Assembly: GCA_963969345.1 (NCBI GenBank)
Contig: OZ017769.1
Coordinates: forward strand, 3,844,816 to 3,908,815
Origin: Turbatrix aceti
Taxonomy: Eukaryota > Nematoda > Chromadorea > Rhabditida > Panagrolaimidae
Direction: 5' to 3'
Length of the DNA stretch: 64,000 nucleotides
Part shown: one piece after another, positions 43,120-56,510 of the stretch
Position numbering within the stretch: position 1 is the stretch's first letter
Layout of the letters: each line of letters starts with the position of its first letter
Notes under the pieces: generated by a model
Database searches by the model: none
What the model was told of the DNA's origin: nothing
The model's input: the letters and a program-made list of their open reading frames with translations, nothing else
Translations under genes and position numbers: made by a program

Positions 43120-44862
43120 TGTTGAAATTCTACTTACCATGCCAGTACCGTGGTTCGAGGGTTTATAAATGCTTTCACGACCTCGGAAGAACAAATGACT
43201 GTATAAATATCATCATCTGTACAAACGCTGTTACGCTTCACACAATGCAGTAACGAGCACGACCTTTGCATTAAAAAATGGCAATTGACAAATTTTGTGG
43301 ATTCGTAATTCATCATTTCTTTTATATAACAATAAACTGTTTGTTTTGCTTCATGTTTAACATGAAATTGCGACCAAAAAATAAGCAACCAGTTTTTGGT
43401 TTTGTCTGGTACCGTTTTTTTGTTTGATGTCACGATTTATTAAATTTTCAAACACATTTTCAATTCAAACAGTTGGCTACCTCAATCTTGACATGAAACA
43501 GCTATAGCAATTTCTAAATTTTTAGCGACATGAGTTCTTGATTTGTCAATTTTGCTAAAAAAACTACTTCCAGATTAATTAAAATGCCAAAATTATTGTG
43601 TTTGTGTTTTTTTAAAGAAACTTTTTTGGAGTCGGTCACATAAATAGTTTTCAGCGCATTTTAGCAAAAAATCTGAAATTTGGAAAATTCGTAAACCAAT
43701 TTTTGAAATTTTTGACGCCGTCATTTTAAGCAATTTCTCACAGAGGCCCCAGCACTTAGGTATAACCGGGTACCTGGAGAAAATAATAAAATTTAGGTTC
43801 ACTATATTTTTTTTTGAATATAATTAATAATCAATGTCAAAAAACAGCATTTTGACGTTGCGGGTCATCCAGAAGTGCTTTGGCTTCCGTGTGAAATGTT
43901 TCGATGGATTTTTGACACAGCAACTTTTTTTATTGTCGAAAAAAAATTTGTATATGTTTGAAATTGAACCAGAACTCGAAATGGTAAAAATGTTGGGGGT
44001 TTTCAACTACGCACCTGCTTATGCAAATGCTTTCCAAAATTTAGTGGTATTCAGCCACAAGTTTTCGCAAGGGCGGAATTCAATGTTTACCTCAAACTTG
44101 GGTAATTAAACCAAAGATGGTTGCGCATCGATAGCTTTTGTCCCCATGCTTAAGCAAAAAGCTTGTATCACCAAGCGCCATCATGCATATTGCAGTTTTC
44201 AAGGAGATGCAGAGAAAACGAACCTATGCACGCACGGTGTAAAAGGGAGGGGGACGTTTTCCATCTGGACCGAGATCAGAACTCCTTGCGCAGTTGATTT
44301 TTGCCCAATGTCAGTCGCTGTTGCAGAAAAAACACTTTTTTTGGCTAAATAATACGATTCGTGATTGACATGTTTAGGGGCGAACTTCGCTACTGCATCC
44401 AGTTAGTGTAAAAATTTTTGCTTGTTACTGTATATTGTTTTGATTATTAAACACAGCTTGGCAATGCAGTAATTTATTATTAAAAACATAATAAGATTTG
44501 TTACAATGGTTGCTTGTGTTAGTCAATAGTCGAAATGTTCGCTGAACGATTTCTCGCTCGTTGGATATTCATACACCGATCCAGCGTCACAACAACAACA
44601 AAAAAATCATTTTTATCGGAATGCAGCAAGTGGAGAAAAAAAAAGCAGAAAGAAGTGATAATCAGGAATTATGCGGAGGAGTGGTCTCAACTAGCGCGTA
44701 GAGAAAACCGAGGTTGTTGTTGATGAGTTGTAAGCACCCCTACGTGGGATATAGATTCTTCTTAGAGGGTTGGGGGGGAGGGGTGGGGTAAAAGGGATCA
44801 AAGGCAAATTAACGTGTGACAATGGTCATATTAATTCTTTGGGATTGAGCTCGAGTAAAAAA

Positions 44863-45903
44863 ATTTTAAGAGGGAGTCTGTAACAGGATTTTGGATTAAG
44901 GTGGAGAGTGCGACCCCGTGAAAAAACAACATCAAATGTTTTTAACCAAAGTTGTAGGCACCCCTATAGGATTGTTAAAAAAAATTATGAAAAATTTTTC
45001 AGATGCCGGATTCTGGAGATTTGGCTTCTGAAATGTTTTTTCGTTTTGAATTTTCAACTCAATTCTTAATAGAAGCAAAAATCTGAATTTAATTTGACAA
45101 AGGTATTTTGGCACGAGGAATCGATTCCTGCACTCAGATTCTACAAAAAACATCTGTCCGCCCGGCAATTATTGTTTTTTTGTTTTTGTTTTCATATTTT
45201 CCGCCAAAACATGCCTATTTCGTCCGAGGGGGAGGGCAAGGCATACCCTATCTTGAAGCCCGTTTTTTTTGGCATCGGATGAGCAAAAACACAAAAAATT
45301 CTATGTCGGTCCCGGTGACCAAAATAAGGAAAAACCGTCAAAATGGTCGTTAAAAAACAACGAGGACGCAAAGCACACCAAAAGTCGCCGCGTGCGCATC
45401 GCGATGCGCGCAGCGCGTAGTCGATTTTTTGACCGTTTTTACGGTTTTTCCTTGTTTTGGTCACCGGGACCGACATAGAATTTTTTGTGTTTTTGCTCAT
45501 CCGATGCCAAAAAAAAGGGCTTCAAGATAGGGTATGCCTTGCCCTCCCCCTCGGACGAAATAGGCATGTTTTGGCGGAAAATATGAAAACAAAAACAAAA
45601 AAACAATAATTGCCGGGCGGACAGATGTTTTTTGTAGAATCTGAGTGCGGGAATCGATTCCTCGTGCCAAAATACCTTTATCAAATTAAATTCAGATTTT
45701 TGCTTCTATTAAGAATTGAGTTGAAAATTCAAAACGAAAAAACATTTCAGAAGCCAAATCTCCGGAATCCGGCATCTGAAAAATTTTTCATAATTTTTTT
45801 TAACAATCCTATAGGGGTGCCTACAACTTTGGTTAAAAACATTTGAAGTTGTTTTTTCACGGGGTCGCCGGTCCAAAATCCTGTCACAGACAGGCTTTTA
45901 AAT
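44863..45903. mobile_element. about 1.04-kb palindrome (right copy)
   Basis: Same element as at 38065-39105, shifted by 6,798 bp. It lies just 3' of the MYT1-type gene's last exon. Confidence 0.75.
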
Positions 45904-46170
45904 AAAAAAAATATTTTACTAACAACCAAAAAAGCTAAAAAAACAGTGTATGCACAGACATTAAAGCGGGTTTGATACCAGAGTCTTCGAAAAAAAAGAG
46001 AATCCGGGGGAATCGGCGGCTCCTGGGGCTGCAGAGCTTATTTTTCTCAAACAAAAATAAAAATAGACCCAAAAAATTGTTACGAAATCAATTTTAAAAT
46101 GCTCTGCAAAAAAGTGCCCTGGAAACCGTAGGGGAAGACCTAAGAGCCATCGTTGCAGAAACCAGGTGTC

Positions 46171-49100
46171 TCAACGCGCCTGTTGCTGCTGGAAGTGTGC
46201 GAGAATCGCCTGAAGATTGAGCGCTGCTCCGAGGCCACCCATAGGTCCGCCAGGGGCCTGCTGGTGTCCAACCTTGGCTGCCATGGCAGCGGCCGCCATC
46301 GCAGAAAGCAGAGGAGACGCTTTTGACCCGGAATCACCGTCCATGCCGGCACCCGAGGCGACCTGTCCCAAAATTGAGGCCAGAGAAGGTTGATGAGCCT
46401 GCGGCATCAGCCAGGACGGGGTCTGGGGCGAGATTCCAAGGCCTGAAGCCGGTCCGGGGAGGGAGACGGAAACTGGAGCACTGTTGAAGTTCAGTCCACC
46501 GTTGTTGGCAGCCGCAGTGGCCGCGACGGCTCTTTGCATGGCCATTTGCATGTTGAAGAGTCCCATATAAGAATCCTGGACTGAAGAAGGTGTGGACGAA
46601 AGCGGAGAATCCTTGGACAATCGAGGAGCCGGAGCGGAAAAGTTTTCGTCGCCCTGGGGCTCGGTGCAGAGCTTTTTAGCCATCGGGCCTTCTTCTTCGA
46701 CGATTGTTGGCATTTCAGAGCTAAAAATAAATATATTTTTTTTGGTAAAATATAAAGTTTTTATATTGATCCCCGATTAACTTTGAGATGGTCAAGTTTC
46801 GGTGCAGCGTCTTTCGACACCCCGGGTCCCAGGGGATCCACGATGCCGTGCATAAATGCATAAGACTCCTATCCTAACCTCGTCTGTCGTTTGGTAAACG
46901 AAACGAAACGAAAGACGCGACAGACAAGTTAGCCAGGCAATTTTAGGCGCGCGCGACAAAATGAATGAGTAAACGAAAGTTACGACACCCAGGAGTTGCA
47001 AAGTGGTCGTTTTCGCCTCCTGCCATCTGGCTTGAGATTTCATTTTTGAATTCAAATGGCTGAACTTTGTTTCCCCCCGGGAAATAAAACAACTATCATT
47101 AAAACTTTGTTCGTCATTGAAAAAACTTACTGCGCATCGTGGCCTTTCCTCAACTCATCGAGGCACTTGAGTCTGAGATCCAACGGTGAATCCTCGAAAA
47201 GCTTTTTCGGCAAAAATGAAAACAAAGATTCCATCATCGTCGGTGGCGCTTCGGATTTCTGCTGCGTCGGGGGGTCATCTTTCTGGATCGATCCGCAGTT
47301 GCCGCCGGCACTCGTACCCGCTTTGGCCAAGGGTGAGACGTGCGATCCGTTGTTGGCAGATGCCGTCACCGGTGACGTCGTGGTGGAAGTTGTGGGAGTG
47401 GTGAGAAACTTGCTTTGTTGTTTCATCGACCTGCGGGCGAGTTTTTGCTGATAGGCAATTGGACAGCCGGAAAGCGATCTGTGGGAGCTTCGAGATGAGT
47501 TGACGTGACCCTTGCCGGTGCAACCAGGTGTCGAGCACCTCATGTTTTGCTCTGGTTGGAGGGAGAGCACTGAAAAATTTTTTTTTGTTTTCGAACGCTT
47601 TTTTTGGACATAATAAATTTTTAAATTTAATTTTTTTCTGTTGACCACCCCTAACTTTTGGCACCCGATGACACCACCTTTGTTCGTTTTTCTGTGCTGG
47701 TCCCTGAAGACTCAAAGCGCCATGTGTCACAACAACTGGTCTCCAAGTGTCAATTTTTTGGTATTCAAACTTTAATTAAGTCACTTGGCGCCTTTTGCAT
47801 TTCTCTTTTTTCTCGCTGTCAGCCTTTTTTTTCGCGCAGACCCCAAAAAAACCGGATGATGCCGTTCGTCGCGCATCAAAGTGCCAAGTGCCATTACGCG
47901 ATCAAACACCTGTAATTTCCGTAGTCAAGTGCCAAAAAATTTCGGAATTGCGTGTGTGAATTGTTGTCTTTTTTCTTTCTTTTGTTCGTTCAACAACTGA
48001 ATTATGCTGCGTTACATAAAATTTATTTATGACACTTGGAGTTCTTTGATTAATTAAAAACTCGAAGCGGCGCAGGAAATAAATAGAAAGTGAGACTGTC
48101 GAAATTCACAAATTGCGGTTTGGTTGACAACAGAGAAAAAAGACTTCCACGAAAAAAAAGGGAAAGGACACCACCGTGCACCGGGCGATGGATGCGACAT
48201 GAAAGGCGTATGAAAAAAGTAAGTGGCTCCTACAAAATCCACACACATACACAAACAGCTGGCGCAGCTGGCGGCGTTTTTGGAAGCGCATGCGGCAACA
48301 TGAAAAATGGAGAAGAGCGAGTCAGCGAGAAAAAACAACACAAAACAAATCACAGTCAGTCCTTCAATTGTTGAGCATTTTCCAGTCAATCAATTTTTTT
48401 GTTTGTCTTTTGTTTTTTGCAGCGTTGCAACAGTTTTTTTAAATAAATACACTCCCGCGCAAAAAAATGTTTTTTTAATTTTTTGGGATCAAAAAGTTGA
48501 TTTTCCCCTCATCCATTTTTTGCCCGCACCAAGCCCCTGCCAAAGCAATTAGCATACAAAATGAACTGCCATAACACATCCAAAACTGTCAAGGCACACT
48601 TTTCCGGTAATGCCACCACCGAAAAAGGTCACTCTTTTGCTTGCTCGTTCGTGGCACACTTCCTGTCACAACCACCGTCTCGTTGACGATCGCGCGCGCC
48701 CCTGTAAAAACAATCTGTTCGACGAATGGAATGGATGATGCACTCCATTCACTCAGAAAAAGGGAAGCTTCCCATCCATGCCGTCTGGTCAATCACATCC
48801 CCCCATCCCGGTGTCCGGTGCCATCCGGAGTCAATTGCCTAATTTGCAAACATTTCTAGCAGGTGTCTCCCACTTCTTTTGTGTCATTTGGACTTCCTTT
48901 CTTCGTCTTCGTTTTTTTTTCTTCGCTTTCGTCTTTGCTTTGTCAGCAAGAATCGTTGAATTCAAAATTGTCTCTATTTTTTTCAAGATGGATTTCTTCC
49001 CTCTCATTTCTTCAAAACGACTGTAAAATAAATAAAAAGTCACAATGCATGCATATGTGAATCAAAAAAGTGGATTTACCATGACAAAGATTGATTTAGC

Positions 49101-52100
49101 CAAGATTTTGTTTGAAACTCAGAATCGTACAAAAAAACACATTTGAGAAAAAAAAGTTGTACCGCTTCCCAAAAACAAAAAAAAATGCACCGTTTCCCAA
49201 AAACAAACAAAATTGTATCGCTTTCCAAAAAAAAAGTTTTCTACAGTAATGCAAAAACTTTGGCGCCCTTGCTTTGCTTGGACTCGTCAAAGTTTGCCTC
49301 GCTCGTCGGTCGAAATTGACCGGCTGAGTCGCTCTTTCTCCCTCGACAGCTACCGTATTCCACGCGCCAAAAAAAACTTCATTTGCCTAAGTTTTTCAAA
49401 TTTGTGCGCATAATCAGGCATTTGGGGGCCACGGGCGAGGCCATTGGCAACTCATCTGTCAACTCAAGTTCGCAACTCATCTCAACTTTTTTTTTCGATT
49501 GCCAAACTGTCGTTTGGACGTCAACTTGTTGCCCAAATATGGACACAAATAAAAAAATTATGCCACCGAAAAAAAAAAGGAAAATGGCAACTTTTTGAAA
49601 ACAAAAAATATAAAAATAAAAAAAAATTGTTTACGGTAAAAAAAATTTTTTTCGCGCACCTGACAATTCTAGCACTCACCCCTCACCTGCCGAAATCGCC
49701 ACTTGACAATATTTATTTTTATCGCTGCGCCAAGACCAGTGAAATTGCCATGTCCCACGGCTACGACCCTATTTTTTTGCGACAACAGCACAATGAATGC
49801 CACACCACTCCTCGATCCATCGTGTCCGCCTTTGTTCTCCGCTTCCTTCGCCGTCGCCATCGTCGACTCGCTCGCGCCTTTGTCAATCAAATTTCGGTAC
49901 TAAATGCGAATCGAATGCGGTAACCCTTGCTGTCCGCCTGCCCTGTGATGCCTCTTAATTTGTCCTCCACCAAATAATACCCCTCTGACAAACTGCATAA
50001 TGTGGTGTACTACTTCGTTCGTTCGGTGGAGTCAAAGACTTTCCGAAAATTTCACTTCCATTTGATCATTCACAAAAGTCATAAAACCAAACAACCGGTA
50101 TCGTACATACATACAACTGCGTGACATTTATTTTGTAGGCACACTGTTCAATCAAGTTGAACGTAATTTGTAGCGATACTGTATTTCAAAAAAAACGGTC
50201 AGGTAACAAAAAAAAATTTTTTCTTTACAAATTTTTGGCACGAAAAAATGTTTATTACGTGATTTTTTTTGGCACGAAAAAAAATTTTTGATATAAGAAA
50301 AAAATTTTTTTGCACAAAAATTCTTTTCTATAACAATTTTCGATACAAAAATTTTTTTGGCACGAAAAAGATTTCGGGATTTTTTAATAAATACAGTTTC
50401 CAAAAGTCCACTTATCCGCTCTCGAGTTCAACTGATTACCGACCCTAATCCCCCCTCAACACTTGTTCGGATGCTAGTTGTCGGCATATCCTGGAAGTCT
50501 GTCGGCACCTCGCTTTCAAGTTCATCGGTTATTACTCCTCGAGGACGCAGAACGCGCGCAGTCGGGAGTGAGTATAAGTGAACAACACTTGATCGCGCAC
50601 TCCCGAGCACCGCTCCTGACGGCAGGGGACAAAAAAGGAAGGAGGAAGGTTGTCACCGTCATTAGCCTTTTTTGGAAGCAGATGGCACGCGGCGGTCGCT
50701 TCCTGTCATCATCTTTGCGGCGAAGTGGATTGCCTGTGCCGATGCCACTGCGCATGAGGGGATTTTTCAAGGTAAGCGGGTAAGCGCGCGACAAGAAGAG
50801 ACAAGATGCAGGTCATTTGCGCAAGATTACGCTTGTTTTTCGTGTCTCGAGAGATGCGAACATGCCAATTTCTACCGCTTCCCGGCTGCTGCTTTTCTTT
50901 TTTTTCGGCGGCAAGTCCAAAAACAATATTCTTCATCTCCTCCATCGCACATGGTGCAGATGATGAAGATGAAGAAGAAAACATTTCACCCAACCTAATC
51001 TACAGTAAGAAACGTAAAAGTCACCATTCCTATGCACAAAAAAATGACGTTCACTTTTTTTCCTTCACGCAGGGGAGAAAAAAAAAGTTATCCGAATGCA
51101 AAGTGCGACAAATTATGTAGGTTACATACATACTTTCTGGGTCAACTTGCGCGCGGCAAAGGTGTACTGTACTTTGCATTACGTTCCGGTTATATTCAAA
51201 TTAATAAATATTTTTTGACCTGACCTGGCAAAACTGAAAACTGTAACTAATGAACTACCGAAACCGCCAACTAACTATTTTCCAGGCAAGCCGGCTTGCG
51301 TGCGTGGTTCCGCGGCGCCTGACCCCGCCGTTCCTGGGAGCCGTTGCCATGGCACGTCACTTAATTAGACGAACCCGAGCCTTCGCCGGATTACGACCCT
51401 CGAAGGCTTGAAAGGTAATTTGAGGGACATCTGAGTTGGAACTGACCTGGTTGGTCCTTATCTTCTAATAATTACGAAAAATATAATAACTCCCAGTTGC
51501 AAATTAAATTTAGGATTTAAAAATGCCAAAAAAATTATAATTACAAATGCAAAAAAAGTGAACTTACTGTGGATGATGGCCTTATCCGGCTTCCGGGGAC
51601 ATCCTGAGAGCGATCGATGATGGCTGTAAAGTCCCGTCTGATGTCCACGTCCGTCGCAACCTGGGGTCGGGCAGGTGAGCTTTCCTTCTGGAAAAAAAAT
51701 ATTATAAAAAAATTTTTATTTTTTCAATTTTTTACTGACCTCTCTTCCACTCCGGAGGCAACGGTAAATGACTCGTCGGGCTGCCAGAAGTCGACCGCAT
51801 CACCGGCGACGTCGAAGACCTCGGCGAAACCGGCCACGTTGGTTCTTCATTCACCGGCGGCGTTTTTGTCAGCGCGGAAATAGAAAAATTAGCCGCCATG
51901 AGAGTATTCGGGGTCGTCTGTGTGGGGGTCGTAGGTGGCTGGAGGGTCGGGGTGAGACGGACAATATCCTTGGCATCGCGTTTCCTCTTGCGCTTGGCAG
52001 CCGAGCCTGGGACAGGTGAGGGGCCTTCAACCTGTCCGGCCTCTCCGAAGAGAGGTGGAGGCTCGGTCGGGTCGGGGGACGAAGCGCGGGTCGGCGAATC

Positions 52101-52355
52101 TGAAGACGTAGAAGCGTGGGAAAGCTTCGGCGAGCTCGGCTGTGTGGGTCCATCTTCGTCGGTTTCGTCATCGCCGGTGGATTTTGCAATGACAATTCTC
52201 AGGTCGCTGGATTCGGAGACGGGCAGGTAGGCTTCGGAGGTCGCGGAGACGTCGAAGGAGCCTTCAGGCTGGAGTTCGGGCTCCTGGTCTGGGAATTCTG
52301 GATCCTCAGTGGTCATCGAAAAGTCGCCAAGCACGTCTTCCGGAACTGAGTCCAT
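46171..52355 (-). CDS. MYT1/NZF-type C2HC zinc finger transcription factor (ztf-11-like)
   Basis: Four coding exons with perfect phases: 52355-51740 (phase 1), 51687-51568 (phase 1), 47569-47131 (phase 2) and 46720-46171; 574 aa. Two C2HC fingers have the MYT1 spacing C-x4-C-x4-H-x7-H-x5-[21 protein letters not shown] at residues 211-235 and [20 protein letters not shown] at 257-281, each ending SLSGCP. The N-terminal 200 residues are acidic and Ser/Pro-rich with a basic KRKRKRDAK signal; the C terminus is Ala/Gln-rich. MYT1 factors bind AAGTT-type sites and repress non-neuronal genes; the nematode homologue is ztf-11. A TTTTTTTCCAG acceptor lies 3 nt before the ATG, as expected for spliced-leader trans-splicing or a 5' UTR intron. 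The third intron is about 4.0 kb. Confidence 0.82.
48029..51280. other. interior of the large MYT1-gene intron
   Basis: Low-complexity DNA without a supported gene. A 32-bp unit like CCGTTTCCCAAAAACAAA repeats three times (about 49,160-49,235). TTTGGCACGAAAAAA recurs four to five times between 50,190 and 50,380. GC-rich patches at 50,480-50,800 hold overlapping open frames on both strands and could be enhancers. Confidence 0.45.
51286..51414 (+). other. GC-rich exon-like island inside the intron, opposite strand
   Basis: A TTTTCCAG acceptor-like site precedes 129 bp of GC-rich DNA, and GTAATT follows. One frame is open for about 40 codons and contains a 20-codon ATG-to-stop frame, [20 protein letters not shown]. 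It also has a TTAATTAG homeodomain-type core. It could be a small RNA gene exon, a conserved element or chance. Confidence 0.25.
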
Positions 52356-55300
52356 TGCCTGGAAAAAAATTGAAATTAATTTACACCCGGAAAAAAATGT
52401 GAAAAACCTGACACGCAATCGAAAAACACACGAAAAAAACGCAATCAACAGTGCCGCAAAAAAATAAAACAAAACAAAAACACGGATCCAGAGATCCCGA
52501 AACCCAGAGTCGTCATGGCAGTGCCCCAGACCAAGTATGGCAAGGCAGGCGTTTTTGGCAGCTCTTCGTCCGCGCTTCACTCCTCGACTTTATTCGCAGG
52601 AAGAGGCGGGCAGTCAAAAGTCGCCACGCGCAGCAGCAAGTGGGTACAGTACGCCGGGGTAAAGTAAACTCAAGCATGCAAGGGAGTCGGCTAGGCTGCA
52701 GCATGCTGCAACGGGCGAAACAAAATCTCAGTCAGTCACCAAAGTTTTTTTTTGGTGTTTTATTTTATTTAAAAAAAAAGCAGGCAGCAGCAAATTTGAG
52801 GAGTCGTGCAAAGTGTGCGCAGATGGCGACGATGACACCGAAAACATTTGTCTCAGAAGGGCAAAGGGGGAGAAGAATACGAGGCGACGATGCATTGGGG
52901 CCCTAAATGGGGCGAAGCAAAGCAAAGCCGGTCAGGCTGGTTTTTTGGTAATCTTTTGGACAAAAAACATTTATTTTGAATTTTTTTAGGAAACATAAAG
53001 TTTTTAAAATTATTTTTTAAAAATCTAGTGACTGTAAAAAATTTCAAAAAAAATATTAGAAAAAAGTTTACAATTACCGTAAAAAAATTGTAATTAAAAA
53101 AAATTAATTTGTGGCATCTCAAATGATGACCCAGCAACAGGCAGATGACCTCCTATCTGACGCCCATCACAAAAAAATTTGACCATGACAAGAATAATAT
53201 CCGGATAGACATGTCATGTCTTCTTGCACCCGGCCGAGAATATGACGATTACTACATTACTACCTCACCCAGATTTTGTTTGAGTCCGGCACTCTTGCCC
53301 ATATGCTGCAAGAGGAGGAAAAGGGGGGGGGGCTGTGTCGTGTCCTGTCCTGCCCGCGCAAAAAGTATCCATCCAAGTACAAAAAAGGCATACGGCGATG
53401 ACAACGACGACGACGACGACGCGCGAATCAAATCGGAGAGCAAAACATCTGCTCGTTGGTCGTTGCAAAGAGAGGAGTTCAAACCGCAAGAACTCGACTT
53501 ACAAACTACTCTCCCCCCCTCCTGCCTGTCTGTAAATCAGACCTCAACCCGTCATGGTTTAATTTCAAACAAAAAATTATTACTTTCTGATGGGGGCGGA
53601 GCTTTAGTCGATAGAACCGCCGTTCGTCGTGTTGCATGAAAAATTCAAAATTGACTTCTGCGTATTATAAAATATTTTTTTCTGGTCAGTGGATCAAAAA
53701 TTAAATAATAAATTACGGTGGCAGTTGGGTTGACAAATGCGACCCCCTCAAGGGGTACTGGATTTATTTTAGGATGGAGCAAAACTCACACTGTGAAAAT
53801 AGAAAAAAGTCGGGTGGGGGGAAGAAAAAAGTAGCTAACATGTCCCGGGGGCCCCCGACTTGCACTTTGGCACTTTGGTACGGTCCGTTCATGCCGGGCG
53901 CTCGCTCACCTCTCCTTTTTTATGACCATTTATGCTCTTGTTTCATGTTTAACAAAAATTGAAATCCTTACTTATAGGGCTGAAAGCGACTCGCAAATCC
54001 TCGTAAAGCATCGGTGACCACCGGGACAAGCCACAATGGCACATGCACACTTTTCACTTGTAAAACAAGCACTTTGTTCCCGGTTGAGACAATTTCTTCG
54101 ACGTCAAACAAGTATATGCATGTGCATACAAACAAATTTTCTAAATTAGCTTCGGACAAGTCAGAACAGAACAGAACGGTGATTTACGACACAAGCCACG
54201 GGATTTGGGGGGATGAGGAAACTTTTGGGGACCGACTTTGCCGGAAGAAAAGATGACTCACGCGTCCAAAGTCATCAGAGACCGGGAAAAATTACAAAAC
54301 ACAAGTTATGACTCATATTAGTTCACTTTGGCATCCATGAAACCAAAAAAGTAGCAAAATCCGGACAAAAAAAAGGTGGTGGCGCGAGCGACCGACCGGG
54401 TGTGAGCAGATGGCATGCGCCACTCCTCCGACCCATACCACCATGTCCGATTGCGCGATGGATGTTGGATGCGGGGTGGATACGGGAGAAGACATGGAGA
54501 CCAAGAGGTGGTGCCGCCGCCTCCTGCGATGACGGGACACAAATGAACAAAACCACAACAAGCGTGACTTCCTTCGAGAAAACCGAAAAAGTCGTGACAA
54601 GAGTAAAAAAATGTGAATTATAAATATTTTGGAACACACACTGCGCTTTGGATTCTAGAAAACCAAAAAACTGTCAAAACTGTCAAATTCCTCAAAAAAA
54701 TAAAAAAAAGTTGGGGTTAAAAATCACGTTTACGGTATTTTTTGTGAAAACATGTTTCCTGCAACCTACTTTTTGAAAGCCGACAAAAAACTATCCTCTC
54801 CGACTTCAAAGCCCTCCCCGAGTTGAGTTGCCCTAAGCGAAGTTTTCGGCTTTTCTGAAGATAACACGAAAAAGTCACGGCACTCTCGCCTGCTTGCTTA
54901 CTACTTTTCTAACGTAACGCCAGGAAAGTAGTCGTTATCGCGATGAAGCAGTTTCAAATTAAAAACTTGCTTTACCGCAACTCTGTGATCGAATCACGAA
55001 AGACAACTCAAGTCAGCCGACTTTCTTTCCCCCAAAGGCTTTCGAATTTGAATTCGAGTATTTGCAAGTTGGCAGTTTGCGGCTCGCTTTCACTCTGCTG
55101 CCCAGGGCGGAGCTGAAACTGGGGAAAGGCGGAGCTAAACTTGGATTGCGTGAAGTTTGTATTGGCTGGCGGGGATGAGAAGGGAGGGGGACACGAGTTT
55201 GTTTTGTTTTGAGAGCTGCTGGTGGAAGACCAGAAAAGGAAAGGATGAAGGGGGAACCCATGTGCGTGGAGGCGGAGGAGGGAGACGGACTTGACTCGAC

Positions 55301-55378
55301 TCGAGTTGAGTTGATGAAAAAGTCCGCTGCTCGGAGGATTACTGTATTCTGAGCAGCTAACATACATAAATATCAACT
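52356..55378. other. promoter side of the MYT1-type gene, no supported gene
   Basis: It includes a CGACGACGACGA microsatellite near 53,405 and a (G)8 run near 53,325. A minus-strand frame at 53,968-54,159 ending FASRFQPYK before a GTAAGG looks somewhat coding but could not be joined to anything. Confidence 0.4.
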
Positions 55379-55594
55379 TCACTCATATCCCGGGACGAAA
55401 AAAGAAGACAACTTCCGGAATGAAATCCACTTTGCCACTTTGCAGATAAGTGTGAAATCATCCACCAAGTACCTGCCATCCACGGTAGACAGGTTGGCAG
55501 CCACTTGAGTACCCCGGAGCACCCTGAAAAGTGATCGATAGCCCCACTCGGGCCTCGCGTAATTCGGACAAGAAGTTGGTTGGTCGGTAGCCAT
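55379..55594 (-). CDS. MATH-domain fragment (SPOP/BATH-like), possibly pseudogene
   Basis: 71 codons from ATG 55594 to TGA. The segment PEWGYRSLFRV and then DGRYLVDDFTLICKV match the last third of MATH domains, as in SPOP (DWGFKKFIRR ... LLPDDKLTLFCEV). In nematodes MATH domains often precede BTB domains in cullin-3 adaptors. Here no first two-thirds of the domain and no BTB exon could be found on either side, and upstream homology changes frame. The internal ACTTTTCAG could be an acceptor, but it would remove the conserved WGY. Either a gene with exons I failed to see or a decayed fragment. Confidence 0.4.
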   Translation of the reverse strand: MATDQPTSCPNYARPEWGYRSLFRVLRGTQVAANLSTVDGRYLVDDFTLICKVAKWISFRKLSSFFVPGYE

Positions 55595-56510
55595 CGCCCC
55601 CCCACGCAGCAGGGGTGGCTTTTGTCCGTAAGCGGCTTGTCACCTTCAAGTGGGGATACCAACCGCGAGGATTAGAGGTCGGGAGACAGGTGAGGTGGTC
55701 GCGCAACTTGGCACTACTGCGAAACAAGCGAGCGAGCAAGCGAGCGAGCGAACATCTGCCGTCATTCCCCGGACCGGCTCGTGCCGTACATATGGGGGAG
55801 TGCAACTTTTTTGGCATGATCCAACGCATGGCTTTCTTTTTCTTTTTCTATTCTCTTTTTTTTTGAATGGGTACAAAAATACAACACGCACGCAAACAAA
55901 TTTATTCACAGTCTGACTGGTAACTAACTAACTGCCTGTCCACTGTGAGTGAATTTTTCGTGTTCAACCACTCACCGGAGCGAAAACGCCACAATATGGT
56001 CGGATGGGGTGAGGTGAGGTGAGTGAGTGTGAGTGAATTAGATACACGGTGGCGGTGGCGGTGATGGTGCAGCGCTCGCTCATGTCAGGCGCTGCTATGA
56101 TGGTGACAAATTCTGGCGTGTTCATTAGCAAAAAAATCAAAAAATGAAAAATCAAAGATTTTGATCCGACAGAAAATTTTTTAAACAAAACTTCAAAAAT
56201 GTTCGAATGTTCGAACAGATGACCAAAAATGTTCAAACAGCAAAAATCGAATCGAACGCCGCCATGCACGTCGACTCAACAAGCAAGCAAAGCCACGTCA
56301 AGCTTTCCAATATTTCCACAAAGTCAACTTATTCCTCCAGCACAAGCAGCGGCCAGTGGACGAGAGTCGCAACAAGCGTATCCAAATCCTCAGAAATCCT
56401 TCAGCGACAAGTAAACCAGCGGGCGCCGGCGTAGTGTACACACACACACACACACACGAGTCGCAAAGTTTACGGTAACTTTTTCAATACGAAACAGACT
56501 CAAAACAAGG
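55595..56510. other. no supported gene
   Basis: It contains GAGC/AAGC simple repeats near 55,728-55,752, a GAGGTGAGGTGAGTGAG tract near 56,010, and an (AC)n microsatellite at 56438-56458. Confidence 0.45.
56438..56458. repeat. (AC)n microsatellite
   Basis: About ten AC dinucleotides. Confidence 0.9.

Larger units (their letters stand above)
41231..48028. repeat. right copy of the 6,798-bp tandem duplication
   Basis: Head-to-tail partner of 34433-41230. Its right end continues into unique DNA that carries the upstream exons of the MYT1-type gene, so this is the copy in the original context and the left one is the added copy. It might also be an assembly artefact. Confidence 0.9.
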
